Assembly (NCBI GenBank): GCA_916048095.2
Contig: OU696585.1
Coordinates: 6,049,460 to 6,113,459 of the forward strand
Source: Sacculina carcini
Lineage: Eukaryota > Arthropoda > Thecostraca > Sacculinidae
DNA length: 64,000 bases
Direction of reading: 5' to 3'
How positions within the stretch are numbered: position 1 is the first letter of the stretch; every line of letters begins with the position of its first letter. Both the position numbers and the translations under genes were made by a program. Below the pieces are notes generated by a model. The model saw only the letters and a program-made list of their open reading frames with translations, had not been told where the DNA came from and did no database searches. Positions 39,239-50,394 of this stretch are shown piece after piece.

Positions 39239-42001
39239 AGTACATTCAACAAAGTGTACATCATCAGAGCCTTGGATCGAATGTCATAAATGCCATATAC
39301 GTTTCGCTAACGAGCAGTGCATCAGAAAGCACAAGGAAAAAAAGCTGTGCATGAAAAGGAGAAAATGTTTGAAGTGTGGATTCATAATACTTAAAAACCA
39401 ATCGCACATCTGTTATGAACGTTGGTGTACGTTTTGGTGCGAAAAATACGTCCAGCCATCAAACTGTTCCGACGAAACAGTTCACCGTTGTTCCCTCCAA
39501 CCGCCTGCCACTAAACGACGAAGAATTGACCACGACAATGTCTCCGCCGCTGTCGCCAGTACGAGCAATGATGACGTCGCATTTTCAGGTGATGATGATG
39601 AATCTTCTCAAGATCTACAACACAGCGATTCAAAACAGTATATATTCTTCGATTTCGAGTGTTGTGTCGACACTGACAATCACCAACATTCTGCCAACTA
39701 AGCGGTCGCACAAATATGCTGTCGTCAATGCTACGAGTCACCAGGTCACTGCGCCCACTGCGGTACTGACAAGTTTGAGTTCACCTCTGGACCAGATACT
39801 CTGTCTGCTTTCGGTCAGTGGCTATTCAAACACAAAAATGTAACAGTATTTGCACACTACGGCTCTGGCTACGATTCCAATTTCATATTGCAATACGTTA
39901 TTTCACAAGCTTACATACCAAACTTGATATTTAAGGGAGCAAAAATATTGTGCATGTACTTTAAGGAGAATAATATCAAAGTTTTGGATAGTTATTCATT
40001 CATTCCAATGCCTCTGTCGAAACTCAGCTCAACTTTTGACATCGCAATTAAAAAGGGATTCTACCCGCATAAATTCAACTTACCGGAAAATGCTGATTAC
40101 GTAGGAAATATTCCACCTGCAGAAACATTTGAGCCTAACAAAATGTCTCCACAATCCAGGGCAGAATTTCTCAAATGGTGCAATGAACGAGCCAAACAGA
40201 CTTATGATTTTGCAGAAGAAACTCACCTGTATTGCAGAGATGATTTAAACCTATTGAGACTCGGTTGCATGCGCTTCCAAAAATTATTCATGGAAATAAC
40301 TGGAGTAGATCCTTTTCGACACTCAATCACACTACCGTCGGCTTGTCACTTAGTCTGGAGAAAAAACTACCTGACCAAGGACACTGTTGCACTCATACCA
40401 TCACACATGCATTACCGACCTCAACTCAACTATTCGGTAAAGTCAATTCAATGGTTGGAGTTTGTAGGAAGGAACCAGGCAGACAGTAATCCTATACAGC
40501 ACGCACTCTCCAGTGGCGAAGCTAGAGTCGGTCCTTACCATACAGACGGCTACCGAAAAGTTGACGATAAACATGTATTTTATTAATTCCTTGGATATTA
40601 CTTTCATGGTCATGTGTATAGCAGTGAATGCAAATTGTTCAAAGATGTTCCGAAAAAACATCAGAAAATCATGAACAGTAAGGACAATACCACAAAGATA
40701 AGATATGAAAAGACTATGAAAAAAATCATTTCCTCAACAATCAGCCAAACAGTGAAACTATTACTATGTGGGAATGCTGTTTCGATGAAAAAATGGAAGA
40801 AGATTGTGAAATGAGAGAATTTGTTGAGCAAGTGAAGATTGTCGAGCCTATGGACATCAAACATGCATTATACGGTGGACGTACTGAAGTATTTCGACAT
40901 TACACCGAGTGTGGAGACGATGAGGTGATTGAATACTTTGATATAATGTCGCTGTATCCGTCAGTTTTGAAATACGGGAAGTATCCACTAAAACACCCAA
41001 AAATTATTTTCAGACCGAAAACAAACATTTGAAGGACTGGCACACTGTAAAGTAATTCCACCACAAAATCTAGCTATTCCGTGTCTGCCTGCCCGCATTA
41101 ACAACCAATTGGTGTTTACTTTGTGCAGGACGTGTAGTGAGCAGCACGTAAGAGATGAAGCACCTGTGATTCGTGAAAAAATCAACTGTACTCATACTAA
41201 TGACCAGAGGGCATTAACCTCCACATGGGTTACACTAGAACTGAAAAAGCGGTTGAATTGGGTTACACCATCGACACACTTTACGAGGTTTGGAATTTCG
41301 AAGAATTCTCAGAGCGCACTGCACAACACGAAGGATTATTTTCTGCGTATATTGACCGATTATTTGCGCTAAAAATTGCCTCTGAAGGATACCCCAGTGA
41401 ATGCAAGAGCAGTGAGGAAAATACACAGTACAAAAATGAGATTGAACAAAAAGAACACATAGCCCTGCCAGAGATAAAACGAAATCCTGGTCTTCGTTCA
41501 GTGGCCAAATTCATGCTGAATTCCTTGTGGGGAAAAATGGCTCAAAACGCTCGGCAACCCGTCACCGAACTAGTGACAGACCCACAAAGACTTATAGACC
41601 TATTAAAAGATGATGCAATCGAGGTTTCATTTTGTGAACCAGTGACCGATAGTGTGATTCACGTGACGCATAATCACAAGGAGGACATAACCGTTGAGTC
41701 AAATTTCAAAACCAATATAATAATAGCTGCCTTTGTCACGGCGCAGGCTCGGGGTGTACTGTACAACTTTCTTGCCAAAATCGCAAGCTCTGATTTGATA
41801 TATAACGACACTGACAGCGTCATATTCCGGCGGAAAAAAGATCACCTTCCAATTCAGCCGCACAACAACTTGGGCCAAATGACTAACGAACTAAAAAGCT
41901 ATCCCTCAGGAACATACATACAAAAAATTGTGTGCTTGAGTGCAAAGAACTATGCTTATGAATTGATATTACCGGATGGGAGAAAAGAAACACTTATAAA
42001 G
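39239..42001 (+). pseudogene. Decayed Polinton-type DNA polymerase B, N-terminal and middle part
   Basis: Cys/His-rich N-terminal region (CHIRFANEQCIRKHKEKKLC near 39290, then CLKCGFIILKNQSHIC). Exonuclease motif I is YIFFDFECCVDTD, followed by HYGSGYDSNFILQYVI (Exo II context, 39856 on) and YCRDDLNLLRLGCMRF (Exo III). Polymerase motifs: YFDIMSLYPSVLKYGKYP (A), KFMLNSLWGKMAQNAR (B) and YNDTDSVIF (C). At least five frameshifts separate the pieces (39351-39701, 39888-40586, 40766-41032, 41225-42001). An LTR retrotransposon splits it at 42002; the C-terminal piece is at 46317-46637. Protein-primed polB of this kind is the hallmark of Polinton/Maverick elements. Confidence 0.85.
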
Positions 42002-42422
42002 TGTAGTAGACGAGCTGCAGTGTTTCGCGAACGACACGTTTGATTCGACTGAAATGCTCAGCTGAGTCTTGTTGAGGGGCGGAGCTAGATGATGACGTCA
42101 GTTGGAGAGCGCGTGCGGAATGACTGGGAACAAATCGGGTGGCGCGCGTGAGTGGGTGGAATTGGCGGGCAGTGGGAATTCGGAGCGTGTCGGTGTATGT
42201 GTTGTTGTGGTATCTGTAGGCGTACGTTGAGAGCGGATTGTGAGTTTGTGCTCGTTACATTTGAGACGTCTACTTTTTGGTGCTGTCGGTGAGATTGTGT
42301 TTATTTGTTTTTCTTCGTCAGCATTTGAATATTGTTGCTTCAATTTGTTCTGCCTACCGCTTTATTGGGTTCTCTCAATAAATTATTTCTGCACCGTCAA
42401 CTGGGTGTATTGCTGCGTTACA
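42002..42422 (+). repeat. 5' LTR (421 bp)
   Basis: Starts TGTAG, ends TTACA. It contains a GC box (GGGGCGGAG, about 42075), a palindromic CRE site TGACGTCA (42093-42100) and AATAAA (42376-42381), which together fit a promoter and poly(A) signal. It matches 45896-46316 over its full length. Confidence 0.9.
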
Positions 42423-42441
42423 AGCTATTTCGGCCGCAGCA

Positions 42442-43172
42442 ATGGCAAATGTAAAACTGAGTGATGTTTTACAGCCGTATGATGGACATGGAGATATTGT
42501 GCAATGGCTCAATAAAGTGGAATTGGTCGCGTCTCTGAAGGGGATCGATGATTTGTCTACCATTGTCCCGCTGTTTCTTGAAGGCTCAGCGTTCAGTGTG
42601 TATATGGAAATGGCAGAGGATGATAAAAAAAAGATATGAATGCGATAAAGAAGGTGTTGAACGACGCTTTTGCAGTAAATAGTTTTGTTGCGTACGAAAA
42701 GTTTATATCGTGCAAGTGGAACAAGGGAGTTTCAGTCGATGTGTATCTGTCTGAATTACGCAAACTTGCCAAGCTCGCTGGAGTTGAGAGTGAAGAGTTA
42801 CTAAAGAAGGCGTTTGTAGTGGGATTACCGAATGAAGTATCGAAAGAAATCAGAGCCCTCACTAAAGTCGACTCACTGGATTTGCCCACTATTTTGCAAC
42901 GAGTGAGAGCGCTCGTTGCCGAGGGAAGTGATGTGTGTATGGTTTCATCAGAGGGACGGCGTTCAGTGCGACCACAATTTCGCGAAAATAAAGCCAAAGG
43001 AATCTCTTGTTTTAACTGTGGCGGCTCTCACATAGCCCGTTTTTGCAATGTGCCCAGAAATGTGACATGCTGGAACTGTGGTAAAAATGGCCACATATCA
43101 CGATTTTGTCGCGAGCAGGGAAACGGAAGCGGGAGAACGTCTGCGCCGGAAGTTCTCCCGTCGGAACAATGA
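42442..43172 (+). pseudogene. gag of the 42-46 kb LTR retrotransposon, frameshifted at an A8 run
   Basis: The first frame MANVKLSDVLQPYDGHGDIV ends at TGA 42637-42639. The second frame (from ATG 42636) continues the same protein. The change of frame falls in the A8 run at 42625-42632. The C-terminus has two zinc knuckles, CFNCGGSHIARFC and CWNCGKNGHISRFC, both CX2CX4HX4C. Typical retroviral-type nucleocapsid. Whether the A8 shift is error, mutation or slippage cannot be told here. Confidence 0.8.
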
Positions 43173-43921
43173 CGGCGCTGCCGATAATCGACGTTGAAGT
43201 GAACGGATTTTGCGTGCGTGGCCTGATTGATACAGGCTGTACGAAAACGATTGTGTTGTGTAGATTTTGTGATCAATGTGCAGGGTGTTGTTCTGTGTTA
43301 GCAGTTGACGGAAGCCGAGTAGATTGTTTGGGCTATGCTGATGTTGATCTGAAAGTCGGTGGTATTTCTTCTCGCGTCAATTGTATTGTTGGATCGAAGT
43401 TGTTTGACGGACTTTCGGTTATTCTCGGTGTCGATGTGATAAATGCACTTGGAGGGGTGATTATCAAGCCCGGTGGTGTGGAGTTTCTAAGTACAGCGAA
43501 AAGTTTGAATGAGACCGTTTCCAGGGTGGATCAAACGTGCGCTATCGCGGACTCGACGCTGCCACGTACAGATGAATACAGGTGTCAAAGGCAGAGACCG
43601 TGTACGGCCGAAATCAATGATACAGATTTTTGTGCCGTGTTCGATGGGGATGTATGGACGGTATCGTGGAAATGGAAAGAATACCCGCCAGTCCTTAGGA
43701 ACACGGTGGATCAATACGACAAAAAATTATCTCCAGAGAGTTCAAAAATGTTCGAGTCAGCTATCGAGGAATGGATAGAGAGCGGCTGGTTACGACCTTG
43801 GTACGGAGATGCGGGAGGTACGTTTCCTCTTCTCCCCGTTGAGCAACTTAATAAAAACAGTCCGCCCAGTTTTGGACTACCGAGAATTAAATTAATATGT
43901 TCAAAATCACCCGGGACATGA
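43106..43921 (+). CDS. Retropepsin and start of RT of the 42-46 kb LTR retrotransposon
   Basis: The frame overlaps the end of gag by 67 nt in a different register, as in gag-pol arrangements that use frameshifting. LIDTGCTKTIVL is the retropepsin active site (DTG), and VILGVDVINALGG is the second conserved protease segment. The 3' part (WIESGWLRPWYGDAGG) enters the RT N-terminus and stops at TGA 43919-43921. RT reading resumes in another frame at 43923. Confidence 0.75.
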   Translation: MSRAGKRKRENVCAGSSPVGTMTALPIIDVEVNGFCVRGLIDTGCTKTIVLCRFCDQCAGCCSVLAVDGSRVDCLGYADVDLKVGGISSRVNCIVGSKLFDGLSVILGVDVINALGGVIIKPGGVEFLSTAKSLNETVSRVDQTCAIADSTLPRTDEYRCQRQRPCTAEINDTDFCAVFDGDVWTVSWKWKEYPPVLRNTVDQYDKKLSPESSKMFESAIEEWIESGWLRPWYGDAGGTFPLLPVEQLNKNSPPSFGLPRIKLICSKSPGT

Positions 43922-43922
43922 C

Positions 43923-44240
43923 GTGAGCGTATGTGATGAGACGATAAGAATCTGGCGGAGACGTCGAGGGCCACAGAAGCTAGTCGACCTAAAATCTGCT
44001 TATTTACAAATTCGAGTGGATAAGCGATTGTGGAGCTTTCAGCTGGTGAGATACAAGAACAAATTATATTGTCTCACTCGGCTGGGCTTCGGACTCTCTT
44101 CTGCTCCCAGGATAATGACAAAGATTGTGAGATGGGTGTTGCAGCGTGATGATACGATATGCCGAGCTACCGATAGCTATATCGATGACATCATTGTCGA
44201 TGAAAGTATAATATCTGCGGATAAGGTGGTGGAACATTAG
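43923..44240 (+). pseudogene. RT palm of the 42-46 kb LTR retrotransposon
   Basis: KLVDLKSAYLQIRVDKRLW (motif A, catalytic Asp present), LTRLGFGLSSAPRIM (motif B) and TDSYIDDIIVDESIIS (YIDD) lie in one frame, which stops at 44238-44240. The following 350 bp (thumb/connection) contain breaks in all frames. Confidence 0.75.
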
Positions 44241-44599
44241 AGAACATTTGGTTTAGTTGCAAAAACACCTGAAAACATCGACGGTGGTCGCGTGCTTGGG
44301 CTAACTTTGAGTCACGGAAGCGACGGGGGGTTGAATTTTAGTCGAGGAAACGATCTACCGGGTGTTTCTATGGAGGATGGCGTCACAAAAAGGGATTTAT
44401 TTTCTATGTGTGGCAAGCTCACAGGACGCTGGTCGGTCTCAGGTACGAAGAAGTGCAAGGTTTGATGTGACGCCAGTTCCATAGGGTTGGGCGTTGCTGT
44501 TGAAATTGAAGAGCACATCGTCGAGGATGCAGCTTGACTGCGTAAAAATCCGATAAGCTTCACATAAACGTTGCGGAACTGGATGCGGTTGTTAAAGGA

Positions 44600-45859
44600 G
44601 TGAATCTCGCTCTCAAGTGGGGAGTGCGTGAAATACTAATATTGACCGATTCAGCTACAGTAGTTTGGTGGTTGCGAAGTGTGATAAATGACAGACGAGT
44701 CCGCGGTGGTGGGACAGCCGAGTTGCGGGTTAAACGGAGACTCTCAGTGATCAAGCACCTTGTTGAGGAATATGAGTTGGAGCTCTCAGTTGACTTCATT
44801 AGATCAGAACAGAATAAAGCCGATAGTCTCACCAGGGTGGCGGATAACTGGTTGAAAGTTGCTGATGCTCAGCCTGATGAAGTATGTGGAGTTTCGATCG
44901 GCGAAATACATGGACAGCACCACTTCGGTGTGGATAGGACTCTGGGATTAGCACGTATGGTCGACTCGACAATCAGTCGCAGTGAAGTTGAGGAGTGTGT
45001 TCGATGCTGCATAAAATGCCGAAGTGTGGATCCAGCTCCGGTCAGTCATGAAGAGGGCTCCGTGGCAGTGAGCACGAACTGGACTAGGGTGGCGGTAGAC
45101 ACTACACATTATGGCGGTAAATGCTACATGACACTAATAGACTGCGGTCCATCCCGTTTTGCTATTTGGAAGGAAGTACGTTCGGAAAATGCGACGGAAA
45201 TTGTCAAGATACTCGATGAAGTATTCAGAGAACGTGGACCTGTCAGTGAATTGCTATCGGATAATGGCTCAGGGTTTAGATCTTATCCAGTCGCAGCTCT
45301 ATGTCGGCAATGGAATGTGGTTCAGTTATTCCGATGTGGCTACCGGCCGGAGGGTAATGGTATTATAGAGCGACAGCACAGAACGATTAAACGCATGGCA
45401 CAACGTAGCAGTTCCTGCCCTCTACGTATGGTTTTCTGGTACAATCTCGCTCCGCGGAAGGGGATACATGAAACGTCAGCTCCCAGTCGAGAGCTATTCT
45501 CATATAAATGGCGGCATCCTTCTGTAAAGGTTATACAGTCAACACCAACGGCCGATCGGACGGAGTATTCAGTAGGAGACGACGTGTTGGTCAAACCTCC
45601 GGACGCTAAATGTACATCGACGTGGAGACGAGGTCGAGTAACGAAAGTAAGCTCGGCAAATAACATTGAAGTCAATGGTGTTCCGAGACATCCTCTGGAC
45701 ATACGAAGGTTGTTCAGAGAAAGCTTGGACGAAACTTCCGAGGAAACATCCGACGACGGTGAGGAACCTGATGAGCAGCACACAAGTGGGTCGGCTACAC
45801 GTAGAACGTCGTCGAGATCGAGAAGACCTCCGAAGTGGCTGGAGGATTACGTTACGTGA
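44600..45859 (+). CDS. RNase H and integrase of the 42-46 kb LTR retrotransposon (419 codons)
   Basis: LILTDSATVVWWLRSV and VDFIRSEQNKADSLTRV are the later RNase H motifs. The integrase has a zinc-binding domain (H...H with CVRCCIKCRSVDP), then TRVAVDTTHYGGKCYMTLID (Asp), LSDNGSGFRSYPVA (Asp) and GYRPEGNGIIERQHRTIKRM (Glu). A C-terminal SVGDDVLVKPPDAKCTSTW region and a basic tail follow, ending PPKWLEDYVT. The stop is about 35 bp before the 3' LTR. Uninterrupted, unlike the RT. Closely similar in style to the minus-strand element at 9-11.5 kb. Confidence 0.85.
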   Translation: MNLALKWGVREILILTDSATVVWWLRSVINDRRVRGGGTAELRVKRRLSVIKHLVEEYELELSVDFIRSEQNKADSLTRVADNWLKVADAQPDEVCGVSIGEIHGQHHFGVDRTLGLARMVDSTISRSEVEECVRCCIKCRSVDPAPVSHEEGSVAVSTNWTRVAVDTTHYGGKCYMTLIDCGPSRFAIWKEVRSENATEIVKILDEVFRERGPVSELLSDNGSGFRSYPVAALCRQWNVVQLFRCGYRPEGNGIIERQHRTIKRMAQRSSSCPLRMVFWYNLAPRKGIHETSAPSRELFSYKWRHPSVKVIQSTPTADRTEYSVGDDVLVKPPDAKCTSTWRRGRVTKVSSANNIEVNGVPRHPLDIRRLFRESLDETSEETSDDGEEPDEQHTSGSATRRTSSRSRRPPKWLEDYVT

Positions 45860-45895
45860 GAGATAGGCTAGTGATGACAGGTCAGCATGGAGGGG

Positions 45896-46316
45896 TGTAG
45901 TAGACGAGCTGCAGTGTTTCGCGAACGACACGTTTGATTCGACTGAAATGCTCAGCTGAGTCTTGTTGAGGGGCGGAGCTAGATGATGACGTCAGTTGGA
46001 GAACGCGTGCGGAATGACTGGGAACGAATCGGGTGGCGCGCGTGAGTGGGTGGAATTGGCGGGCAGTGGGAATTCGGAGCGTGTCGGTGTATGTGTTGTT
46101 GTGGTATCTGTAGGCGTACGTTGAGAGCGGATTGTGAGTTTGTGCTCGTTACATTTGAGACGTCTACTTTTTGGTGCTGTCGGTGAGATTGTGTTTATTT
46201 GTTTTTCTTCGTCAGCATTTGAATATTGTTGCTTCAATTTGTTCTGCCTACCGATTTATTGGGTTCTCTCAATAAATTATTTCTGCACCGTCAACTGGGT
46301 GTATTGCTGCGTTACA
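45896..46316 (+). repeat. 3' LTR (421 bp)
   Basis: Matches 42002-42422 along its full length with only a few single-base differences. It contains the same GC box, CRE site and AATAAA. Confidence 0.9.
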
Positions 46317-46637
46317 ATATCAGAGGAAAAACACAAGATCAGAGGAATAACACAAAACTATGCTACATCCAAACTGATATCACTTGAAAAATTCAAGCAG
46401 ATGCTAGAAACACCTCATATGAGTATATCTGTTCCGTCGACGAATTTACGTAAAGACAAACAATTCAACATGAGAACAGTTGAAGGTGAAAAAATAAACA
46501 GAATGATCGCATCGAAAAATAACATCAGATCAGATCAGATAAGAGACGAGAGTTTGGCCTTTACAACGGCACTCTATGATGCTATTTGTATTTTATCTGT
46601 AAACACACAACAGTGCCTTATGTTGGCACTCGAATAA
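46317..46637 (+). pseudogene. C-terminal piece of the decayed polymerase B gene
   Basis: KHKIRGITQNYATSKLISLE followed by KFKQMLETP is the conserved C-terminal region of Polinton polB. It continues the gene interrupted at 42002. The frame ends at TAA 46635-46637 (about 105 residues). A partial duplication around ATCAGAGGAAAAAC/ATCAGAGGAATAAC lies directly at the junction. Confidence 0.7.
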
Positions 46638-46639
46638 CC

Positions 46640-47257
46640 GGTCTATACACATACATATGTACCTTAAATTACACTTATAAATGCACATAATCACCCTAAA
46701 CTGGCACACAACACATTACACACTATATATATACACATTTATATATATTTAGAAATATATATATATATACATGCAGCCTATAAACCATATAACACGTTAT
46801 ATAGCATAGCCTAGTTTTTTTTACGTATAAACATCCACACCCACCTAGACATATGTCCAGATTTACTCGAGCAATTTACAATACACACTCACATGACACA
46901 TGTATACAAGCAGGAAGACATGCAGGAAGACTTCTCGAAAGGCCATTTGGATTTGTCGAAAACTGTTCAAATTGATATAATTTTTTTGCCAGAAAAATCA
47001 AATTAATTGAATCTAACTCTCTCTTGTCGTTGTTTCCATGTGTGCTGATGAGTTTTAAAATTTTAAAAACACTTCAACAGTAAGCATAGAAATGATTTGT
47101 AGACGTACATGACTGGTATGTGACGAAAACTACAAGCACATGTGTGGTCATTTCATGCACAATATTTTAGCTAATGTGCTTGTACTTGGTCAGATTAATT
47201 ATATTTTGTTTTGAAATTTGTTTTTAGTACCGCCGTTGGTGAATACTCATTTTTAGC
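46640..47257. other. AT-rich intergenic sequence
   Basis: No gene, repeat family or RNA recognised. Contains short (AT)n tracts near 46723-46770. Confidence 0.4.
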
Positions 47258-49265
47258 TTGGTTAAGCGCGCTGTTTATTATGTATGTTTCATGCATTTGT
47301 CGTTGTATGTCGCTTGTGTTCTTCGATTGGCGCTATACAAATGTATGATTGCTTGGTTTGTTATGTACATTGTATCTGATGTTTACATGTTTGCAAATGA
47401 TGTTTTTGCGCTAGTGTCGTTTTGCAGTTTATTTTCACTTGTTGGGTGCTATGTTTGCTTGGTCATGCCTCCCTATGCAAATTCTCATCCTTTTCTCATC
47501 TTGAAATTTCTGACTTCTTATCTCTTCTCTTTTCCCGTAAATATCTCTCGTCTCCTCCTGATCCGATTAACTTCAGTATAATTGCTCCTGCTATCGACAC
47601 CCTGACTCCTTATTTACTCCATCTTATTAACTCCTTCTTACATGGAAATTTTCTTGCTGATAAGCACGCCTATGTTCGCCCTATCCTCAAGAAACCCTCG
47701 CTTGAACCTTCCTTATGCTGTAACTACCTGTCCTGTATCCCTCCTCAGTTTTTCCTCCAAACTCCTGGAATCTGCCATCTTTTCTCAGTTATCTCCTTTT
47801 ATTTGTAACGTCCTTGACATTCACCAATCCGGATTTCGTCCTTCTCATAGTACTGAATCTGTCCTCATCTCGGTCACTGAAGGTATTTTGTCGTCATTCT
47901 CCTTTCGAAAATCCATTCTCCTTGTCCTTCTTGACTTAAGCTCAGCATTTGACCTTGTAGATCATGAAATTCTCATTAAAGACCTTTCTCACATTGGTGT
48001 TTCTGATTCCGCGCTCTCCTTGCTTCGCTCCTATTTGCATAATCGATCTTACTCTGTCCAGTTCAACTCTTCCGTCTCTTATTCGATCCCTCTTACCTCT
48101 GGTGTACCTCAAGGGTCTATCCTTGGTCATCTTGTTTTCAATCTTTATATGTCCTCTCTCTGCCCTATCCTTCGACGCTGGTCTATCCCTTTTCACATAT
48201 ATGCTGATGACATCAAATTATATATTCCTTGTCCCTTTTCTGACCCTGCTCTTCTGTCTGGTATACTTTCTGATATATCTTCTTGGACCTCCTCCCGTCG
48301 ACTTCTTCTGAATACTGATAAATCAGAATTTCTTGCTCTTCACCCTCCTCGTTTGTCTCCTCCTCTTTTGCCTATATCTCTCTCTTCGTCTGTTAGAAAC
48401 CTTGGCATTATCTTTGATTCCTCACTTTCCTTCTCTGCCAATATTCTTGCTACTGCTCGCATCTGTCGCCTTATACTCCGCTCTCTCTATCCTATCCGTC
48501 CATGCCTCGACCGGCCCTCTTCTATCAAGCTAGTTCAATCACTCATCTTTTCTAGACTGGATTACTGCAGCTCGCTCCACTTCAAGTGTCCTAAATCTTC
48601 CTTGAAAATTCTCCAGCGTGTGATGAACCAATCCTGCCGTTTTGTTTTATATCCTGCTTTCTGCCGCCATACTTCTCCTTATCTCTTCAAGTTCTGCTGG
48701 CTTCCCATCAAATCTAGAATTCACTTCAAAATTTGCTCCATAATCTTTAAACTGTTGCACTGTCCCACTAAACCTACGTATCTCTATGCCTTACTTTCTC
48801 TCTCTGAAACCCCTTCTTCTCGACATCCTGTCCCTTTAGCCTGCCCTCGCGCTTCAAATGAGTCCGCGTGGTCTTCCAAATCTTTCTCCTTTTTCGGTCC
48901 TCGTCTTTACAACTCTCTACCCTCTCACATCACCTCATCGTTGTCATATCGCTCATTTGCTGCTTCTCTTCGTAAATATCTTTTTGATCTATCCTTTGAT
49001 CCCACCACTCACGCCTTGACTCCTTTCGCCTCCCTCTGATCTCTCTTTTATGTAGTTGTTTGTTTGATTCTGCGTTTTCTCCTTACTTAATCCGCGTTTT
49101 ATTTTGTTGTTTTGTGATCGAGCTCTATATTATTATCGTATTATCACATGCTCGCATTGCCAGTATATATTTAATGTTTTTCTGTATAAGTACTCGTCTG
49201 CGCGCCTATGATGATGGGCGCTATACCAAATACACACTGTTGTTGTTGTTGTTGTTGTTGTTCCT
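47258..49265 (+). mobile_element. 5'-truncated LINE (CR1/L2-like) with (GTT)n 3' tail
   Basis: The RT-containing frame 47642-49039 is followed by a 220-bp 3' UTR. This ends GATGGGCGCTATACCAAATA and then a GTT microsatellite (about 49239-49262). A GGGCGCTATA-type 3' end with a short microsatellite tail is typical of CR1/L2-like LINEs. The endonuclease domain is absent. Confidence 0.75.
47642..49039 (+). CDS. LINE reverse transcriptase, RT and C-terminal part
   Basis: Residues about 60-75: DIHQSGFRPSHSTESVL. VLLDLSSAFDLVDHEIL is motif A. PLTSGVPQGSILGHLVF is motif B. FHIYADDIKLYIPCP is motif C (YADD). LNTDKSEFLALHPP and SSVRNLGIIFDSSLSFS complete the palm and thumb. The C-terminal LLHCPTKPTYLYALLS...FGPRLYNSLPSHIT tail is shared with the minus-strand remnant at 18.9-20.1 kb. 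Open for 465 codons. The start is not meaningful because the element is 5'-truncated. Confidence 0.8.
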   Translation: MEIFLLISTPMFALSSRNPRLNLPYAVTTCPVSLLSFSSKLLESAIFSQLSPFICNVLDIHQSGFRPSHSTESVLISVTEGILSSFSFRKSILLVLLDLSSAFDLVDHEILIKDLSHIGVSDSALSLLRSYLHNRSYSVQFNSSVSYSIPLTSGVPQGSILGHLVFNLYMSSLCPILRRWSIPFHIYADDIKLYIPCPFSDPALLSGILSDISSWTSSRRLLLNTDKSEFLALHPPRLSPPLLPISLSSSVRNLGIIFDSSLSFSANILATARICRLILRSLYPIRPCLDRPSSIKLVQSLIFSRLDYCSSLHFKCPKSSLKILQRVMNQSCRFVLYPAFCRHTSPYLFKFCWLPIKSRIHFKICSIIFKLLHCPTKPTYLYALLSLSETPSSRHPVPLACPRASNESAWSSKSFSFFGPRLYNSLPSHITSSLSYRSFAASLRKYLFDLSFDPTTHALTPFASL

Positions 49266-50290
49266 CAGGTTGTCTGGCCGAGCAACCTCGAGCTCCTGAG
49301 GAAAGACACGGCACCGACCGGGTTGTTCCACAGGTCTCTGATAGATGTAATTTTGTGTTGGCGTCTGAGTTGTGTGTGTGCTGTGCAGTGTTGCATGATG
49401 TGTGTGATGGTGTGTGGTGCTGAATTGCAATCTGGACAGGTGTCATCGATTGAGTCATTCAACCTTTTCTGATATGACAGAAGGGCAGGATGATGACCGC
49501 ATCTCAACCTGGCCAGATGCACTTTGTATTCCCTTGTGAGTGTGTTTTCTGATTTGTGTATGTGCGGTGGGTGTCTTTGTAGGAGTGTATTGTGTTGTAG
49601 TGAGTGTATGGCTTTCCGTGCGATCTCTGTGTGTATGTGTTTCTTGATTGATGTGCGTGGGGGAGCTGGTGGAAGTGATGTGAAAATTTGTCTGTTTCAA
49701 AGTGTGCTTGGTGTTGTTTTTATGTTTCTGTCTGTGTTGTCTTGTGTTGTGAGGTGATGTAGTGGATGTGCTGTGTTGGTGACTGCTGCTGCGAGTGTTT
49801 GTGTGCCTCTCATGTCTAGGTGGTGTGTCAGCTTGAGTATTTTGGTTTCGTGATGAAGGTGGTCTGCTGGTGTGGTAGCTGTGCATCCTGTGATTGTTCT
49901 GAGTGCGGTGTTTTGAAGTGTTTGAAGTGTGTTTGTGTGGCGTGTTGCGAGATTGCTAGCCCATGCGGGGCTAGCATATTCTATCACGGGTCGGATGTAC
50001 TGTTTGTATATCGTGGTTGTGGTGCCTTTGTTGTGTCCGAAAGTTGTGTGTGAGAGTGCTTTCAGTGTGTTGAGGCGTGGAGTGACCTTGGTGATGTTGG
50101 TGATGTGCTGTTTGAATGAGAGTTGTGTGTCGTATGTGACGCCCAGTATTTTTGGTGTGTGCGTGTGTGGGATGATCGTGTTGTTGATGGTGATTTGTGG
50201 TGTGTAGTTGTGTTCGGATGTCCAGTTGGTGATGAGTGTGGCTGTGGATTTGGCAGGTACTCTGGCTCATGTGAATTTCTCAATATGATG
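49266..50290 (-). pseudogene. C-terminal (RNase H-like to 3' end) part of another LINE, minus strand
   Basis: Minus frames at 49697-49987 (MIEYASPAWASNLATRHTNT, QNTALRTITGC) and 49265-49522 (ARLRCGHHPALLSYQKRL, DTCPDCNSAPHTITHIMQ) are the conserved region after the RT in Jockey/I/R1-type LINEs, including the Cys-rich C..C...H...H end. Shifts between frames show decay. Confidence 0.65.
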
Positions 50291-50394
50291 AGAAGTAATC
50301 CAGCGTATCCAAAAGCATATACATTAGCCAGTGCCACAGAATAGAATATAATAGTAATAGCAAACAAATTGACAATAAATAGCAAGCAAATGTA

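Larger units (their letters stand above)
42002..46316 (+). mobile_element. Gypsy-like LTR retrotransposon with two 421-bp LTRs, inserted in the polB pseudogene
   Basis: LTRs 42002-42422 and 45896-46316 both start TGTAGTAGACGAGC, end GCTGCGTTACA, and are the same length with very few differences. That indicates a recent insertion. Internal order: gag with two zinc knuckles, retropepsin, RT, RNase H, integrase (Gypsy type). The frame is broken in several places. No clear target-site duplication: left flank CTTATAAAG, right flank ATATCAGAGG. The gag ATG (42442) is only 19 nt after the 5' LTR. Confidence 0.9.

Noticed and set aside
42625..42632. Programmed -1 frameshift in gag
   Set aside because: An A8 run could slip, but it falls in the middle of gag, before the zinc knuckles, and other homopolymers in the window break genes in the same way; error or mutation is more likely.
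49971..50270. His/Thr-rich protein on the minus strand
   Set aside because: Low-complexity frame of a CA-rich stretch within or beside the LINE remnant; no conserved residues.
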